Assembly (NCBI GenBank): GCA_045561055.1
Contig: JBJKYL010000010.1
Coordinates: 248,001 to 312,000 of the forward strand
DNA from: SMWC01 sp045561055
GTDB taxonomy: Bacteria; Pseudomonadota; Gammaproteobacteria; Steroidobacterales; Rariloculaceae
Reading direction: 5' to 3'
DNA length: 64,000 bases
Shown: positions 7,203 through 15,960 of the stretch, one piece after another
Numbering within the stretch: position 1 is the first letter of the stretch
Layout of the letters: each line of letters starts with the position of its first letter
Translations under genes and position numbers: made by a program
Notes under the pieces: generated by a model
Seen by the model: the letters and a program-made list of their open reading frames with translations, nothing else
Told to the model about the DNA's origin: nothing
Databases searched by the model: none

Positions 7203-8627
7203 ATGCCTATGCGAGTTTTACTTGTCCTGGTCGGTTGTTTTCTTGTAGCCGCTATGGTTACCGCACAGGAAGTTCCGGAGCCCCTGCAGAGAATTCTAGA
7301 TGGGCACGAAATCCCAGCCGAAGATCTTAGTCTCTTCGTGCAGGCGGTAGACGCTGACTCACCGCTAGTGAGCCATCTCGCGCAGACGCCGAGAAACCCG
7401 GCTTCTACCGTCAAGTTGCTTACCACTTGGGTCGCCCTCGATAAACTTGGGCCGACGTATAGCTGGCCGACCGAGGTCTACTTTCTGGGTGACTGGGATG
7501 GTCGGAAGCTCGTCGGTGACCTTGCTATAAAGGGTTACGGTGATCCATCTCTTGTTACCGAAGAATTCTGGAAAATGCTACGTGCACTCCGCCAAACTGG
7601 TCTTGAAGAAATAGATGGTGACCTCGTTATCGACGCGAGTTTTTTCGATGGTAACGATGGTGACCCTGGGGCATTCGACGGCCAGCCCTACCGCTCATAC
7701 AATGTTCTGCCGGACGCGTTGCTCATTAATTATAAAGCTATCCGCTTTCAGTTTTTCCAAGATATACAGAGTCGCGGCGTGCGGATAAGTGCGGATCCGA
7801 TGCCGAGCAATCTCAGAATTCGTAACGATATCGATCTCGTTGATGGGCCCTGTAGGGGGTATCAGGCAGGAATTAGTTTCGACCTGCGTGATGCTGAGGC
7901 TGGCAATATGGTTGTATTTTCAGGGCGATTTCCTGCCGCATGCAGTCCCTACGGAATGACGCGTAGCGTGCTGCAGCACAATACCTATGTCTATGGCGTG
8001 TTCGATACATTATGGAAACAGTTGGGTGGCAGCATCCAAGGCGGACTGGGTTATGGAGTTATTGCTGAGGATGCTAAGCCAGTCTTGACGTGGCGTTCGC
8101 CGCCTTTAGGGGAGATCATCCGCAGCATCAATAAGTTCAGCAATAATGTAATGAGTCGGCAGCTGCTGTATACGCTGGCGGCGGAGATTCATGGGCCGCC
8201 CGGTACCAAAGCAGCCGGAATCGAGGTTATTTCGGCGTATCTGGAGGAACAGGGTCTGGATCATACGATGCTCGTACTCGATAATGGCTCCGGTTTGTCG
8301 CGTCGAACACGTATATCCGCTGAACTGCTCGCCGACATTTTGCTTGTGGCAGCGCGAAGCCGTTACAGCCCAGAGTATCTGTCATCGCTGTCTCTGGGCG
8401 GCCTTGACGGAACAACCCGCGGACGGTTCCAGCGTAGTGCCGTTGCTGGCAGTATGCACGTCAAAACAGGTAGGCTTGACCACGTTTCAGCTCTCGCAGG
8501 TTTTGTGCACACAGCGAGTGCCCAGACCTACGTTGTTGTCGCGATACTGAATTCAATTGATGTCCACCGCGGCCCGGGGGAGGAGTTGCAGGAGTCGCTG
8601 GTTCGTTGGGTTCACTCTTTGCCATGA
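7203..8627 (+). CDS. dacB: D-alanyl-D-alanine carboxypeptidase/endopeptidase (PBP4 family)
   Basis: Periplasmic penicillin-binding protein of the S13 family that trims pentapeptides and cleaves D-Ala-mDAP cross-links in peptidoglycan. 474 residues, the normal size. A signal peptide covers residues 1-21 (ends VTAQE). The catalytic triad of motifs is complete: S-T-V-K at about 68-71, S-N-N near 314 and K-T-G near 421. The domain inserted between the SxxK and SxN motifs, typical of PBP4, is present. The two adjacent start candidates (MPMRV) differ by two residues only. Confidence 0.94.
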   Translation: MPMRVLLVLVGCFLVAAMVTAQEVPEPLQRILDGHEIPAEDLSLFVQAVDADSPLVSHLAQTPRNPASTVKLLTTWVALDKLGPTYSWPTEVYFLGDWDGRKLVGDLAIKGYGDPSLVTEEFWKMLRALRQTGLEEIDGDLVIDASFFDGNDGDPGAFDGQPYRSYNVLPDALLINYKAIRFQFFQDIQSRGVRISADPMPSNLRIRNDIDLVDGPCRGYQAGISFDLRDAEAGNMVVFSGRFPAACSPYGMTRSVLQHNTYVYGVFDTLWKQLGGSIQGGLGYGVIAEDAKPVLTWRSPPLGEIIRSINKFSNNVMSRQLLYTLAAEIHGPPGTKAAGIEVISAYLEEQGLDHTMLVLDNGSGLSRRTRISAELLADILLVAARSRYSPEYLSSLSLGGLDGTTRGRFQRSAVAGSMHVKTGRLDHVSALAGFVHTASAQTYVVVAILNSIDVHRGPGEELQESLVRWVHSLP

Positions 8628-8731
8628 CAATAAATAGCTAAGTGTATGTCTGAGTCTCATTCATTTGTTGCAATCCTTCATATCATTACCGTCGTTGAAG
8701 AAGATAACGATGCCCTCAACGGACGTAACGT

Positions 8732-9238
8732 GTGATAAGGCTAGTATTCTTAATGTCACTGATTTGCGGCGTCATGGGTGTGTCGGCTGAAACCGCCTAT
8801 GTCACAGACATATTGCTTTTGGGGCTGCACGAGGCTGAGGATACGAGCGGTCAGCCGTTTAGGAACCTTGAAAGTGGTGCTGAGCTTAATGTGCTGGAGC
8901 GCGTCAGTGATTACGCACTAGTTCAAACGGCAGATGGCGAACAGGGTTGGGTTAAGTCTGCGTATCTCGTTGCGGACAAACCAGCCCGCCTTAGACTAAC
9001 CGAGGTAGAAGCCTTGCTCGAGATTATGCGTAATGAACTTATCGCTGCTCAGGACGCGGAATCCCATATGATGGAGGGCGATTCCTACGAAGCCCTGATG
9101 TACAAATACCGCGGCAGCGTACCAATATTGTGGGTAGTTGCAGCGCTTGTTGTTGTGATGGCTTCTGGATTCCTTGCCGGAATGTGGTGCCTCGACGCGC
9201 TGATTCGCCGCCGACATGGCGGGTTCAGGATTTATTGA
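8732..9238 (+). CDS. SH3 domain protein with C-terminal membrane anchor (TIGR04211-like, YgiM-type)
   Basis: Envelope protein of 168 residues. The GTG at 8732 opens a frame with a signal peptide (residues 1-19, ending GVSA). A bacterial SH3 domain follows (about 20-88: YVTDILLLGLHEAED to QGWVKSAYLV), then a short helical linker (91-120) and one transmembrane helix (about 131-155, VPILWVVAALVVVMASGFL) with a basic cytoplasmic tail. This layout matches the YgiM/TIGR04211 family. The linker is shorter than the usual long coiled coil. Its 3' end overlaps the end of convergent msrQ by 14 bases. Confidence 0.85.
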   Translation: MIRLVFLMSLICGVMGVSAETAYVTDILLLGLHEAEDTSGQPFRNLESGAELNVLERVSDYALVQTADGEQGWVKSAYLVADKPARLRLTEVEALLEIMRNELIAAQDAESHMMEGDSYEALMYKYRGSVPILWVVAALVVVMASGFLAGMWCLDALIRRRHGGFRIY

Positions 9239-9842
9239 CGGCCGTTCTCTGAAAGAACCGGCTTAGCCAATCTTTAGCTCTGAAGCTGAGCAATACGATG
9301 AGGACAAATGTGTAGACCAAAGGCTCTACGGTCGTGATCTTGACCTGCCAAAAAAAATGTATGATGCCGAGTGAGCTTATCACATAGATTAATCGATGCA
9401 GTTTTTGCCAACGTTTGCCGAGCCTTCGTTGCATAGAGTTTGTAGAGGTAATAGCGAGTGGTACGAGTAGTATCAGTGCAGCAACGCCGACTGTTATATA
9501 CGGGCGTTGAGTTACATCGGCGAAAAATATCGGCCAAACAAGTTGCAGATCTAGCGCGACGTAGGTGGTGGCGTGCAGCAGTACATATGCGAACACGGCA
9601 AGACCAAGCACTCGGCGCAGTGCGGTTAACCATTTCAGGCCCGTCAGCTTTCGTAATGGTGTGATGGCCAGTGTGATTAGCAGCAAGTTCAGCCCCGTTT
9701 TACCGAGTGTATGCAGAATTTCTTGGATAGGATTAGCGCCGAGGTTGCCATAGCCGAATGCGCGCGCGGCCAGCAGAACTAAAGGCAAACCAGAGGCAAG
9801 TATTACTAACGCTTTTATTAGCGTAAGCCTGCCGCGTGTCAT
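9225..9842 (-). CDS. msrQ: MsrQ, heme-binding membrane subunit of the periplasmic methionine sulfoxide reductase
   Basis: Inner-membrane cytochrome b-type protein that passes electrons from the quinone pool or a cytosolic flavin reductase to MsrP. The 205 residues form five to six transmembrane helices of the ferric-reductase-like fold. Family signatures are visible: LGKTGLNLLLITLAITPLR, LRRVLGLAVFAYVLLHATTYV with a heme-ligand His, and LGKRWQKLHRLIYV with another. It follows msrP by nine bases in the same direction, the standard msrP-msrQ operon. Confidence 0.95.
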   Translation of the reverse strand: MTRGRLTLIKALVILASGLPLVLLAARAFGYGNLGANPIQEILHTLGKTGLNLLLITLAITPLRKLTGLKWLTALRRVLGLAVFAYVLLHATTYVALDLQLVWPIFFADVTQRPYITVGVAALILLVPLAITSTNSMQRRLGKRWQKLHRLIYVISSLGIIHFFWQVKITTVEPLVYTFVLIVLLSFRAKDWLSRFFQRTAVNKS

Positions 9843-9851
9843 GAGAGACAG

Positions 9852-10847
9852 CTAGTAATTTGCTCGTAGGTCGAGGTTAGCGTAGAGATGACTGACCTCT
9901 TCCCCATAGCCGTTAAACATCAAAGTTGGAATACGCGAAGAAAACAAGCCGCCGCCGAGTGGCCGCTCAGATGCCTGGCTCCAACGCGGATGGTCAACCT
10001 CTGGATTAACGTTGGAATAGAATCCGTACTCGCGGGCGTTGGCCATATTCCAACTCGTTGCGGGCTGGGTCTCCGAAAAACGGATACCAACGATTGATTT
10101 GATGCTTTTGAAACCATACTTCCACGGCACTATGAGCCGCAGGGGTGCGCCATTCTGATTTGGCAGAACGCTTCCATAGACACCGACTGTGGCTAGTGTC
10201 AGGGGATGCATAGCCTCAGCGATGGTTAGTCCTTCGCGATATGGCCACTGTAGTACTGGCCGTCGCACGCCTGGCATCTGGTTCGGATCATTCAGTGTGA
10301 AGAACTGGACATATTTAGCACGCGACGTTGGGTTGAACCGTTTAAGTAGCCGTTCGAGCGGAAACCCTACCCACGGTACTACCATCGACCACGCTTCTAC
10401 GCAGCGAAAGCGGTAGATTCTCTCCTCGAGAGAATAGGGGTTGATCAAATCCTCAAGTCCATAGGTACCGGTATGTTCGGCTTCTCCGTCTACGGTCACC
10501 GTCCACGGATGGGGCTCTAGCGTGTGGGCGTTTCGTGCTGGATCGGTTTTGCCGGTGCCGAATTCGTAGTAGTTATTGTATCCGGTCACATCCTCGTAGG
10601 CAGTGGTAGCGAGATCGAGACTGTTCGGCCACTGTGTCACGTTTTCCAATATGCCGTCAGCTGGGAAAGGTGGTTTTCGTTCTAGGAGAGCTTCAGTTGC
10701 TAAATCCTGTAGATTTTGCGGAAAAGCGGTAGCTGCGGGGATTAGTCCCAGCACGGCGAATGATTTCACAAATTCGCGACGCTTCACAAAAATCGACTCA
10801 GGAGTTATTTCGGAAGGCTTAATGTCGGATGGTTGTTTGATTAGCAT
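9852..10847 (-). CDS. msrP: MsrP, periplasmic molybdopterin-dependent methionine sulfoxide reductase
   Basis: Catalytic subunit of MsrPQ, which repairs oxidised methionine in periplasmic proteins. 331 residues. The twin-arginine signal KRREFVKSFAVLGL near residues 22-35 directs export of the folded molybdoenzyme. The sulfite-oxidase fold follows, with the molybdenum-ligand Cys in FRCVEAWSMVVPW near 149 and the conserved FFTLNDPNQMPG and RLIVPWKYGFKSIKSI segments. The N-terminal extension before the RR motif (ITPESIFVKRR) is like that of E. coli YedY. Transcribed as msrP-msrQ. Confidence 0.96.
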   Translation of the reverse strand: MLIKQPSDIKPSEITPESIFVKRREFVKSFAVLGLIPAATAFPQNLQDLATEALLERKPPFPADGILENVTQWPNSLDLATTAYEDVTGYNNYYEFGTGKTDPARNAHTLEPHPWTVTVDGEAEHTGTYGLEDLINPYSLEERIYRFRCVEAWSMVVPWVGFPLERLLKRFNPTSRAKYVQFFTLNDPNQMPGVRRPVLQWPYREGLTIAEAMHPLTLATVGVYGSVLPNQNGAPLRLIVPWKYGFKSIKSIVGIRFSETQPATSWNMANAREYGFYSNVNPEVDHPRWSQASERPLGGGLFSSRIPTLMFNGYGEEVSHLYANLDLRANY

Positions 10848-11127
10848 GGTAACTCTCGGCTTGCTTACCAGAGGAACTTCGACGAAGTCTTACAATGGTG
10901 CAACTCTAGGTGACAAATGGCTACCCCCTATTAACGGCAAGCCGCGAACTTACTATCTTCCCGCAGACTAAAATAGTGTCGCTGGTATTCAGGTGTCGTG
11001 GCCTGCGCGCTCGGATTAGATCTTTTGGTGATATCCGCTACAATGATGGTACTAAAAAATAGTACTAAAAATGCATCCAGAAAAAACGGGTGTTTCTTTC
11101 TTGCAATTTTAATATTAGGGGATGCTG

Positions 11128-11466
11128 ATGAAGCTAATTACTGCTGTGATCAAGCCTTTTCGTCTTGACGAGGTTCGCAACGCCTTGTCGGAGGTAGGAG
11201 TGCAGGGTATGACTGTGACCGAGGTTAAAGGATTCGGTCGTCAACGCGGGCACACTGAACTATATCGTGGAGCTGAGTACGTCGTTGATTTTCTGCCCAA
11301 AGTAAAAATAGAGCTAGCGTTAACTGACGATCTCGTCGATCGGGCTGTTGAAGCGATAATAGAAGCTGCTAAGACGGAAAAGGTAGGCGATGGCAAAATA
11401 TTTATCACTGATCTAAGCCAGGTTTACCGGATACGTACTGGCGAAACTGGCGAACAAGCAATTTAG
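11128..11466 (+). CDS. glnK: P-II nitrogen regulatory protein (GlnK/GlnB)
   Basis: Trimeric signal protein that reads 2-oxoglutarate, ATP/ADP and glutamine status and gates AmtB. I take the ATG at 11128, giving the standard 112 residues starting MKLITAVIKPF; a TTAGGGGA ribosome site ends just before an upstream ATG (11122), which is too close to be used. The uridylylation Tyr51 is present in the T-loop (GAEYVVDFLPK), as is Tyr46. The B-loop VGDGKIFI near 83-90 is intact. Placed nine bases before amtB, so GlnK rather than GlnB is the better name. Confidence 0.95.
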   Translation: MKLITAVIKPFRLDEVRNALSEVGVQGMTVTEVKGFGRQRGHTELYRGAEYVVDFLPKVKIELALTDDLVDRAVEAIIEAAKTEKVGDGKIFITDLSQVYRIRTGETGEQAI

Positions 11467-11475
11467 GAGTTCAGT

Positions 11476-12765
11476 ATGAAAACATTAACAAGAATATTGG
11501 CTTTAGTTACGACAATTGCGGTGTGGCCAGCGACAGCGTCCGCTCAGGCTATAGACAGTGGGGATACTGCTTGGATGCTTACATCCACGGCGCTCGTATT
11601 GTTCATGACACTTCCCGGCCTCGCGCTTTTTTACGGTGGCCTTGTCCGTCGACGTAATGCGTTGTCTGTGCTCATGCAGTGCTTTGCCATTGCCTGTGTA
11701 ATGTCGGTTATCTGGGTAGTTATCGGCTATAGCATGTCGTTCAGTGAGGGCATCCTCGGTAATCTAGTCGGTGGGTTTTCGGCAGCGATGTTGTCTGGCA
11801 TTACCTTCGACTCGGTAAGCGGAACGATGCCGGAGACCGTGTTCGTTATGTTCCAGATGACTTTTGCAATTATTACGCCTGCGCTGATCGTGGGAGCGTT
11901 CGCTGAGCGCATGCGATTTTCTGCGCTACTGTTGTTTACTAGTCTTTGGATTGCCTTCGTTTATTTTCCAGTCGCACATTGGATCTGGGGTGGTGGTTGG
12001 TTAGCTGAGATGGGTTTCCGCGATTTCGCTGGTGGTGCTGTTGTGCATGTTACAGCGGGTGTCGCAGCGCTTGTCGCAGCACTTGTCATAGGTAATCGGC
12101 GTGGATTCCCGGATACGCCGATGCCGCCACATAACCTAACGATGACAGTTACGGGCGCATGCATGCTCTGGGTTGGGTGGTTTGGCTTTAACGCTGGTAG
12201 CGCAGTAGCTGCCGATGGTGCGGCTGGAATGGCCATGCTTGTCACTCATATCAGTGCTGCGGTAGCGTCGTTGACATGGATGGCAGCCGAGTGGATCAAG
12301 TTTGGTAAACCTAGCGTTCTAGGCATCGTAACGGGAATGGTAGCAGGGCTGGCGACCATTACGCCTGCCTCTGGTTATGTGGGCCCTTCGGGTGCGCTTG
12401 TGATTGGCCTGGCAGCTGGTTCAGGCTGCTTCCTCGCAACACAGTTCATGAAAAGGAAGCTTAAAATCGATGACTCCCTGGATGTATTTTCGGTTCATGG
12501 TATCGGCGGCATGATCGGCCTGTTATTAACGGGGGTGTTTTCAGCAACCTCTTGGGGTGGCGTTGGCTTGGACGAAGGTGTTGGCATTGGCGGACACGTC
12601 TGGATACAACTTGTAGGGATACTCGCGGTTACGGCATGGTGCGCTATCGCAAGTGGTGTATTGCTGAAGTTAATCGACGCAATCGTGCCGCTTCGTGTCT
12701 CGGCTGAGGAAGAAACTGATGGCTTGGACCTCGTGCTGCACGAGGAGAGCGGCTACAACCTCTAG
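11476..12765 (+). CDS. amtB: Ammonium transporter AmtB
   Basis: Trimeric inner-membrane ammonium channel. 429 residues with a cleavable signal peptide (ends ATASAQ, residue 24) and eleven transmembrane helices. The twin-histidine pore motif is visible as VVHVTAGVAA and FSVHGIGGM, and family signatures (FYGGLVRRRN, GFNAGSAVAADG) are present. Operon with glnK; a hairpin follows the stop. Confidence 0.96.
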   Translation: MKTLTRILALVTTIAVWPATASAQAIDSGDTAWMLTSTALVLFMTLPGLALFYGGLVRRRNALSVLMQCFAIACVMSVIWVVIGYSMSFSEGILGNLVGGFSAAMLSGITFDSVSGTMPETVFVMFQMTFAIITPALIVGAFAERMRFSALLLFTSLWIAFVYFPVAHWIWGGGWLAEMGFRDFAGGAVVHVTAGVAALVAALVIGNRRGFPDTPMPPHNLTMTVTGACMLWVGWFGFNAGSAVAADGAAGMAMLVTHISAAVASLTWMAAEWIKFGKPSVLGIVTGMVAGLATITPASGYVGPSGALVIGLAAGSGCFLATQFMKRKLKIDDSLDVFSVHGIGGMIGLLLTGVFSATSWGGVGLDEGVGIGGHVWIQLVGILAVTAWCAIASGVLLKLIDAIVPLRVSAEEETDGLDLVLHEESGYNL

Positions 12766-12778
12766 AGAGTTATCTATC

Positions 12779-12812
12779 GGTGGGGGCTTGAGTATCATCT
12801 TGAGCCCCCGCC
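12779..12812 (+). terminator. GC-rich hairpin after amtB
   Basis: A ten-base-pair inverted repeat, GGTGGGGGCT / AGCCCCCGCC, with one G-T pair and a 14-base loop, starts 14 bases after the amtB stop. No T-run follows, so it is either a weak intrinsic terminator or an mRNA 3' stabiliser. Confidence 0.5.
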
Positions 12813-13000
12813 AGGGTTTGGTTCGCAGCTCAGTTCCATTACATACGTGGGTAGTGTGGTGATATCTAAGTCTCTGCTCGGCTGCCTTACAATCTCGCCT
12901 TTTGTTGGAACGCTATAGTGGCTAGCGGCTGCAAAAGATCTGTACTAACGAGTAACAGCTAGCCTAGTTAGATCGTTTGTTGTGCTGAATACAGCGGTTA

Positions 13001-14185
13001 TCATTCAGATGGAAAATAACGGAAGCGGTGTCTGAATCGAACAGGTGATGTTGCTACAGGTTCTCCGGCAATGAGGCGAGGCCTGAAATAACTCTCTATC
13101 AGGCGTTGCTGATAGAGGTTTTCCATTAAATTTGGCGGTGTCGCTTCGATGATTATAACGTTGCGAGCAAGACCACCGGCAGTGATCTCGAACTCCGCAG
13201 CTATCGTCCCCCAGGCATAAGTAGAAATGCCGGGCTTCCTGTCGACGGGGCTAGCGGGAGGAATAAAATTGATGAGTGCGGGTTTTGCAAAGAGGGCTTC
13301 CGCGGCAGCGGCATTGTCCACCGCTAACGTTGCGTATGCCTCCTGGTACCGGGAAATACTAGTTTCCGCCCTTCCGGTCGCCAGCTCATAATCTCCTAGC
13401 ACAGCTAGCGATAGGGCACGCTCGTGAGTGGAATAGTCGGATCCGAGCTCTAGCAGTTCCTCGAGTCGGCGGCGAGCTGAAGTTTTTTTCCCGGAGAAAG
13501 TATCGATACGAACGAGCTCCCGGAGAGGCTTGAGTTGCTCGCTCGCTCGCTCGTCGAGGTGGATCTCGAGAATGTCTATGACGTCCTGATAGGATTCGCG
13601 CGCCTTCGTGCGCATTCTAGATAGCTCATAATATTCAGCGAGGCGATAGTAGAAAGGAATGATTTCAAGGTGTTCTCTTCCGAAATAGCGGCGCGCTATA
13701 TTTAGATTCTCTTCTTGGAGCTCTAGTGCGCTGCGCGTGTTTCCCATGGCCTGATAAGCTTTACTCATTTCATTGATGATGAGAGTTTGTTCCGTACTGA
13801 AAAGTCCGTAGTTCCGTTGGTGTATGTGTCGCGCGTGCTCCAATACCGTCAGCGTTTCGGCATGTTGACCTAGTTGTACGTAGATCGCGGCAAGCTGCCG
13901 GTATGGGCCGATTAATTGCGGAGAGAATTCACCGCTTTCCTGTATGAGAAGCTCGATTCCCTGTAAATAGGCCGTTTCCGCAGCCTCGAACTCATTGAGG
14001 CCTATCTGAAGTGAGCCGAGATTGAACGCTGCCCGCGTATCGTCAGTACGGTCAGCATATGTTGGGTTAGATGGTGTTGCTTTATTGCCATTGACTGATT
14101 GCTGCCCAAATCCTAGCTTGGTTGTACTCCCTAAGCCGATGCCGATAGTGATCAGCAAGAAAGATCTGAGAGCGTCCGAGGTCAC
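13001..14185 (-). CDS. TPR protein with C-terminal TonB domain (second of a tandem pair)
   Basis: Exported protein of 394 residues: signal peptide at about 1-27 (ends GFGQQ), tetratricopeptide repeats across about 45-290 (AAFNLGSLQIGLNEFEAAETAYLQGIELL and later copies), and a C-terminal TonB-type domain at about 310-394 (STYAWGTIAAEFEITAGGLARNVIIIEATPP to FRPRLIAGEPVATSPVRFRHRFRY). The proline-rich stalk and N-terminal anchor of a normal TonB are absent, so it is not a straightforward energy transducer. It follows its paralogue by three bases, and the two share layout and central TPR sequence, pointing to tandem duplication. Confidence 0.8.
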   Translation of the reverse strand: MTSDALRSFLLITIGIGLGSTTKLGFGQQSVNGNKATPSNPTYADRTDDTRAAFNLGSLQIGLNEFEAAETAYLQGIELLIQESGEFSPQLIGPYRQLAAIYVQLGQHAETLTVLEHARHIHQRNYGLFSTEQTLIINEMSKAYQAMGNTRSALELQEENLNIARRYFGREHLEIIPFYYRLAEYYELSRMRTKARESYQDVIDILEIHLDERASEQLKPLRELVRIDTFSGKKTSARRRLEELLELGSDYSTHERALSLAVLGDYELATGRAETSISRYQEAYATLAVDNAAAAEALFAKPALINFIPPASPVDRKPGISTYAWGTIAAEFEITAGGLARNVIIIEATPPNLMENLYQQRLIESYFRPRLIAGEPVATSPVRFRHRFRYFPSE

Positions 14186-14188
14186 TCT

Positions 14189-15637
14189 TTAAGGTAGATA
14201 ATGGAAGGTAAAGTTTCGCGCCAGTCCGCGCGCCCACACGATTTCTCCATCGACCATTCGTGGCCGGAAGCGAGACCGACCGAGCGCTCGTACTGTGGAG
14301 ACATCTTTAAGTCCTGGTGGAACGGATTCGACCACAGCCACATTTCGGGTTCTCCCCCTTTCGTCGACGTCGAACGTCACCAATACTTTTCCGGGCAAGA
14401 CACCCGGCTCGTCCGGGTCACTTAGACCGCGATTACTTGGGTTTTCGCGAAACACATAGCGCGGGTTTTCGAACCACCGGCTTTGTATTTCATCACTATC
14501 CTCGAGCTCGTCTAGTAGGGCCCATGCTTGACGGTATTCTTCACCGGTTCCGCCGTTGATGCTGAATGCAGTATTCCAGTCACCGATATCAATGAGAAGC
14601 TCGGCGAGAATTCGTGGATTCGTATCGGCTTGATCCTGGGCGATTTCTAACGCCTGGCGAAGCGCCGAGACCCCGCGCCCTTCGCTAAACTTTTGCAACC
14701 GGAAGCTGTTACCGATTCCTTTCAATGGTTTGACTAGAGCGATATCCTTAGGGCCTAAGTTTCGCCGGATAATGCCTAACGCTCGCGTATATTGGTCTCG
14801 TTCCTCATTGAATCGATAGGATGATTGCAACCATCTAGCAAACCTATAGATCGCTGGTAGGATTTCTATGGTATCTATACCATGAACACGTTCCTGGATT
14901 TGCAGCGCATCGAGTTGAAACTCATCGGCCTCTTCATAACGTCCCATAGACGTCATCACATTGGAGAGGTGGTCGAGGATAAGTATCTGTTGTTCGTTCA
15001 TTAGGCCGTTGACGCGTCGGCTGATAGTTCGCGCTTCCTCGAAAATCGTCACCGCTTCGGGAAAATCACCTCTGGCTTGATAGGTTATGCCGAGACCGAT
15101 CATAGGACTTATTACCGCATTACTTAAAACGCCCTCTGATTCTCTGATCACATCGACTGCCCGTAGAAAGTTCTGTTCCGATACGTCATAGAGTCGGACT
15201 CGCTGCTGCAGCGCGCCGAGGTTGCTCAGAGCGATACCGAGCTCGGGGCTAACACCCAAAGCCTCCTCGGTGAGTTCGATAACGCGTTCTGCATAAGGTA
15301 TCGCTTCTGCGAAGCGCTCGTCGGTTACCAGGTCACCCATGGCAAGGCGAGCCTCCAGGCGTGCGGCTATTGCGATCGCAGCTTCTCCCGCCACGATTAC
15401 GGCTTCGTCTAGTTTCTCCTCGTTGCTTACTTGTTCTAGCTGAGCTATCTCCGCGCTCAGAGACGTTATAGTAGCTTCGATAGTATCTTGGTTAGTCTCC
15501 CCAGCAGGATTCCGGATCTGTGGCGTAGATTCTTGGGCTAGGAGGTTCGGGGTGGCGATAATAAACGTAAGGGTACACAGCGGCATAAAAAGGGGGACAC
15601 CGCTTGGTAGAAACAGCTGTGGCTTAATTGGAGCCAT
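14189..15637 (-). CDS. TPR protein with C-terminal TonB domain (first of a tandem pair)
   Basis: Exported protein of 482 residues. Signal peptide at 1-35 (ends PNLLAQES), a coiled segment at about 45-75, TPR repeats from about 100 to 375 (ELGIALSNLGALQQRVRLYD, MIGLGITYQARGDFPEAVTIFEEA and others), and a TonB C-terminal domain at about 400-482 with the diagnostic GKVLVTFDVDERGRTRNVAVVES and ALGRSRFRPRMVDG. First gene of a two-gene operon with its shorter paralogue. A periplasmic scaffold role is likely; the partner is unknown. Names such as energy transducer TonB would over-interpret it. Confidence 0.8.
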   Translation of the reverse strand: MAPIKPQLFLPSGVPLFMPLCTLTFIIATPNLLAQESTPQIRNPAGETNQDTIEATITSLSAEIAQLEQVSNEEKLDEAVIVAGEAAIAIAARLEARLAMGDLVTDERFAEAIPYAERVIELTEEALGVSPELGIALSNLGALQQRVRLYDVSEQNFLRAVDVIRESEGVLSNAVISPMIGLGITYQARGDFPEAVTIFEEARTISRRVNGLMNEQQILILDHLSNVMTSMGRYEEADEFQLDALQIQERVHGIDTIEILPAIYRFARWLQSSYRFNEERDQYTRALGIIRRNLGPKDIALVKPLKGIGNSFRLQKFSEGRGVSALRQALEIAQDQADTNPRILAELLIDIGDWNTAFSINGGTGEEYRQAWALLDELEDSDEIQSRWFENPRYVFRENPSNRGLSDPDEPGVLPGKVLVTFDVDERGRTRNVAVVESVPPGLKDVSTVRALGRSRFRPRMVDGEIVWARGLARNFTFHYLP

Positions 15638-15736
15638 TTGTATCTATTCTAACGAAAAAAAGTGGGTCCAGTAGCTCTAGACTCAATATTTTAAGTCTGT
15701 TAGGCGAATTTTCGTAAAATCACGCGATCACAGCCC

Positions 15737-15764
15737 TTGTAGCAAATCCGTTGACGTCTATAAT
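15737..15764 (+). promoter_or_regulatory. Candidate sigma-70 promoter of the 2-oxoacid oxidoreductase operon
   Basis: TTGTAG (15737-15742), a 16-base spacer, then a perfect TATAAT (15759-15764). Transcription would start near 15771 and leave a 190-base leader ahead of the first gene. The remainder of the 323-base gap (15638-15960) holds no gene that I can support. Confidence 0.4.
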
Positions 15765-15840
15765 GTTGCGCGAGCACCTTGGATTTGAATATTTCCAGAA
15801 AAAATGGATATCTACTTTGGATCCGGTTATAGCATCGGTT

Positions 15841-15856
15841 GAATGTTTCAACATTC
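15841..15856. promoter_or_regulatory. Inverted repeat in the leader of the 2-oxoacid oxidoreductase operon
   Basis: GAATGTT-TC-AACATTC, a perfect 7-bp dyad with a two-base spacer, lies about 70 bases after the putative start of transcription and 105 bases before the first ATG. It looks like a repressor operator, though a small RNA hairpin is possible. No regulator gene is adjacent. Confidence 0.4.
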
Positions 15857-15960
15857 GACTTTCAGGAGTATCCTTCGCCACAATTATCACAAGCCTGCAC
15901 TGTCGGGTGATTGATGAGTAGGACAGCAACACAATCGAGCGGTCGCTCAGAGCCTAAATA

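Noticed and set aside
10980..11121. Possible sigma-54 or NtrC sites before glnK-amtB
   Set aside because: No TGGCAC-N5-TTGC with correct spacing was found; the best pair is off by two bases. Only two RGTACTAAAA direct repeats (about 11049-11070) stand out, with no known role.
15720..15932. 70-codon minus-strand frame in the leader of the oxidoreductase operon
   Set aside because: Lies over the promoter and dyad, no ribosome site and no protein-like pattern.
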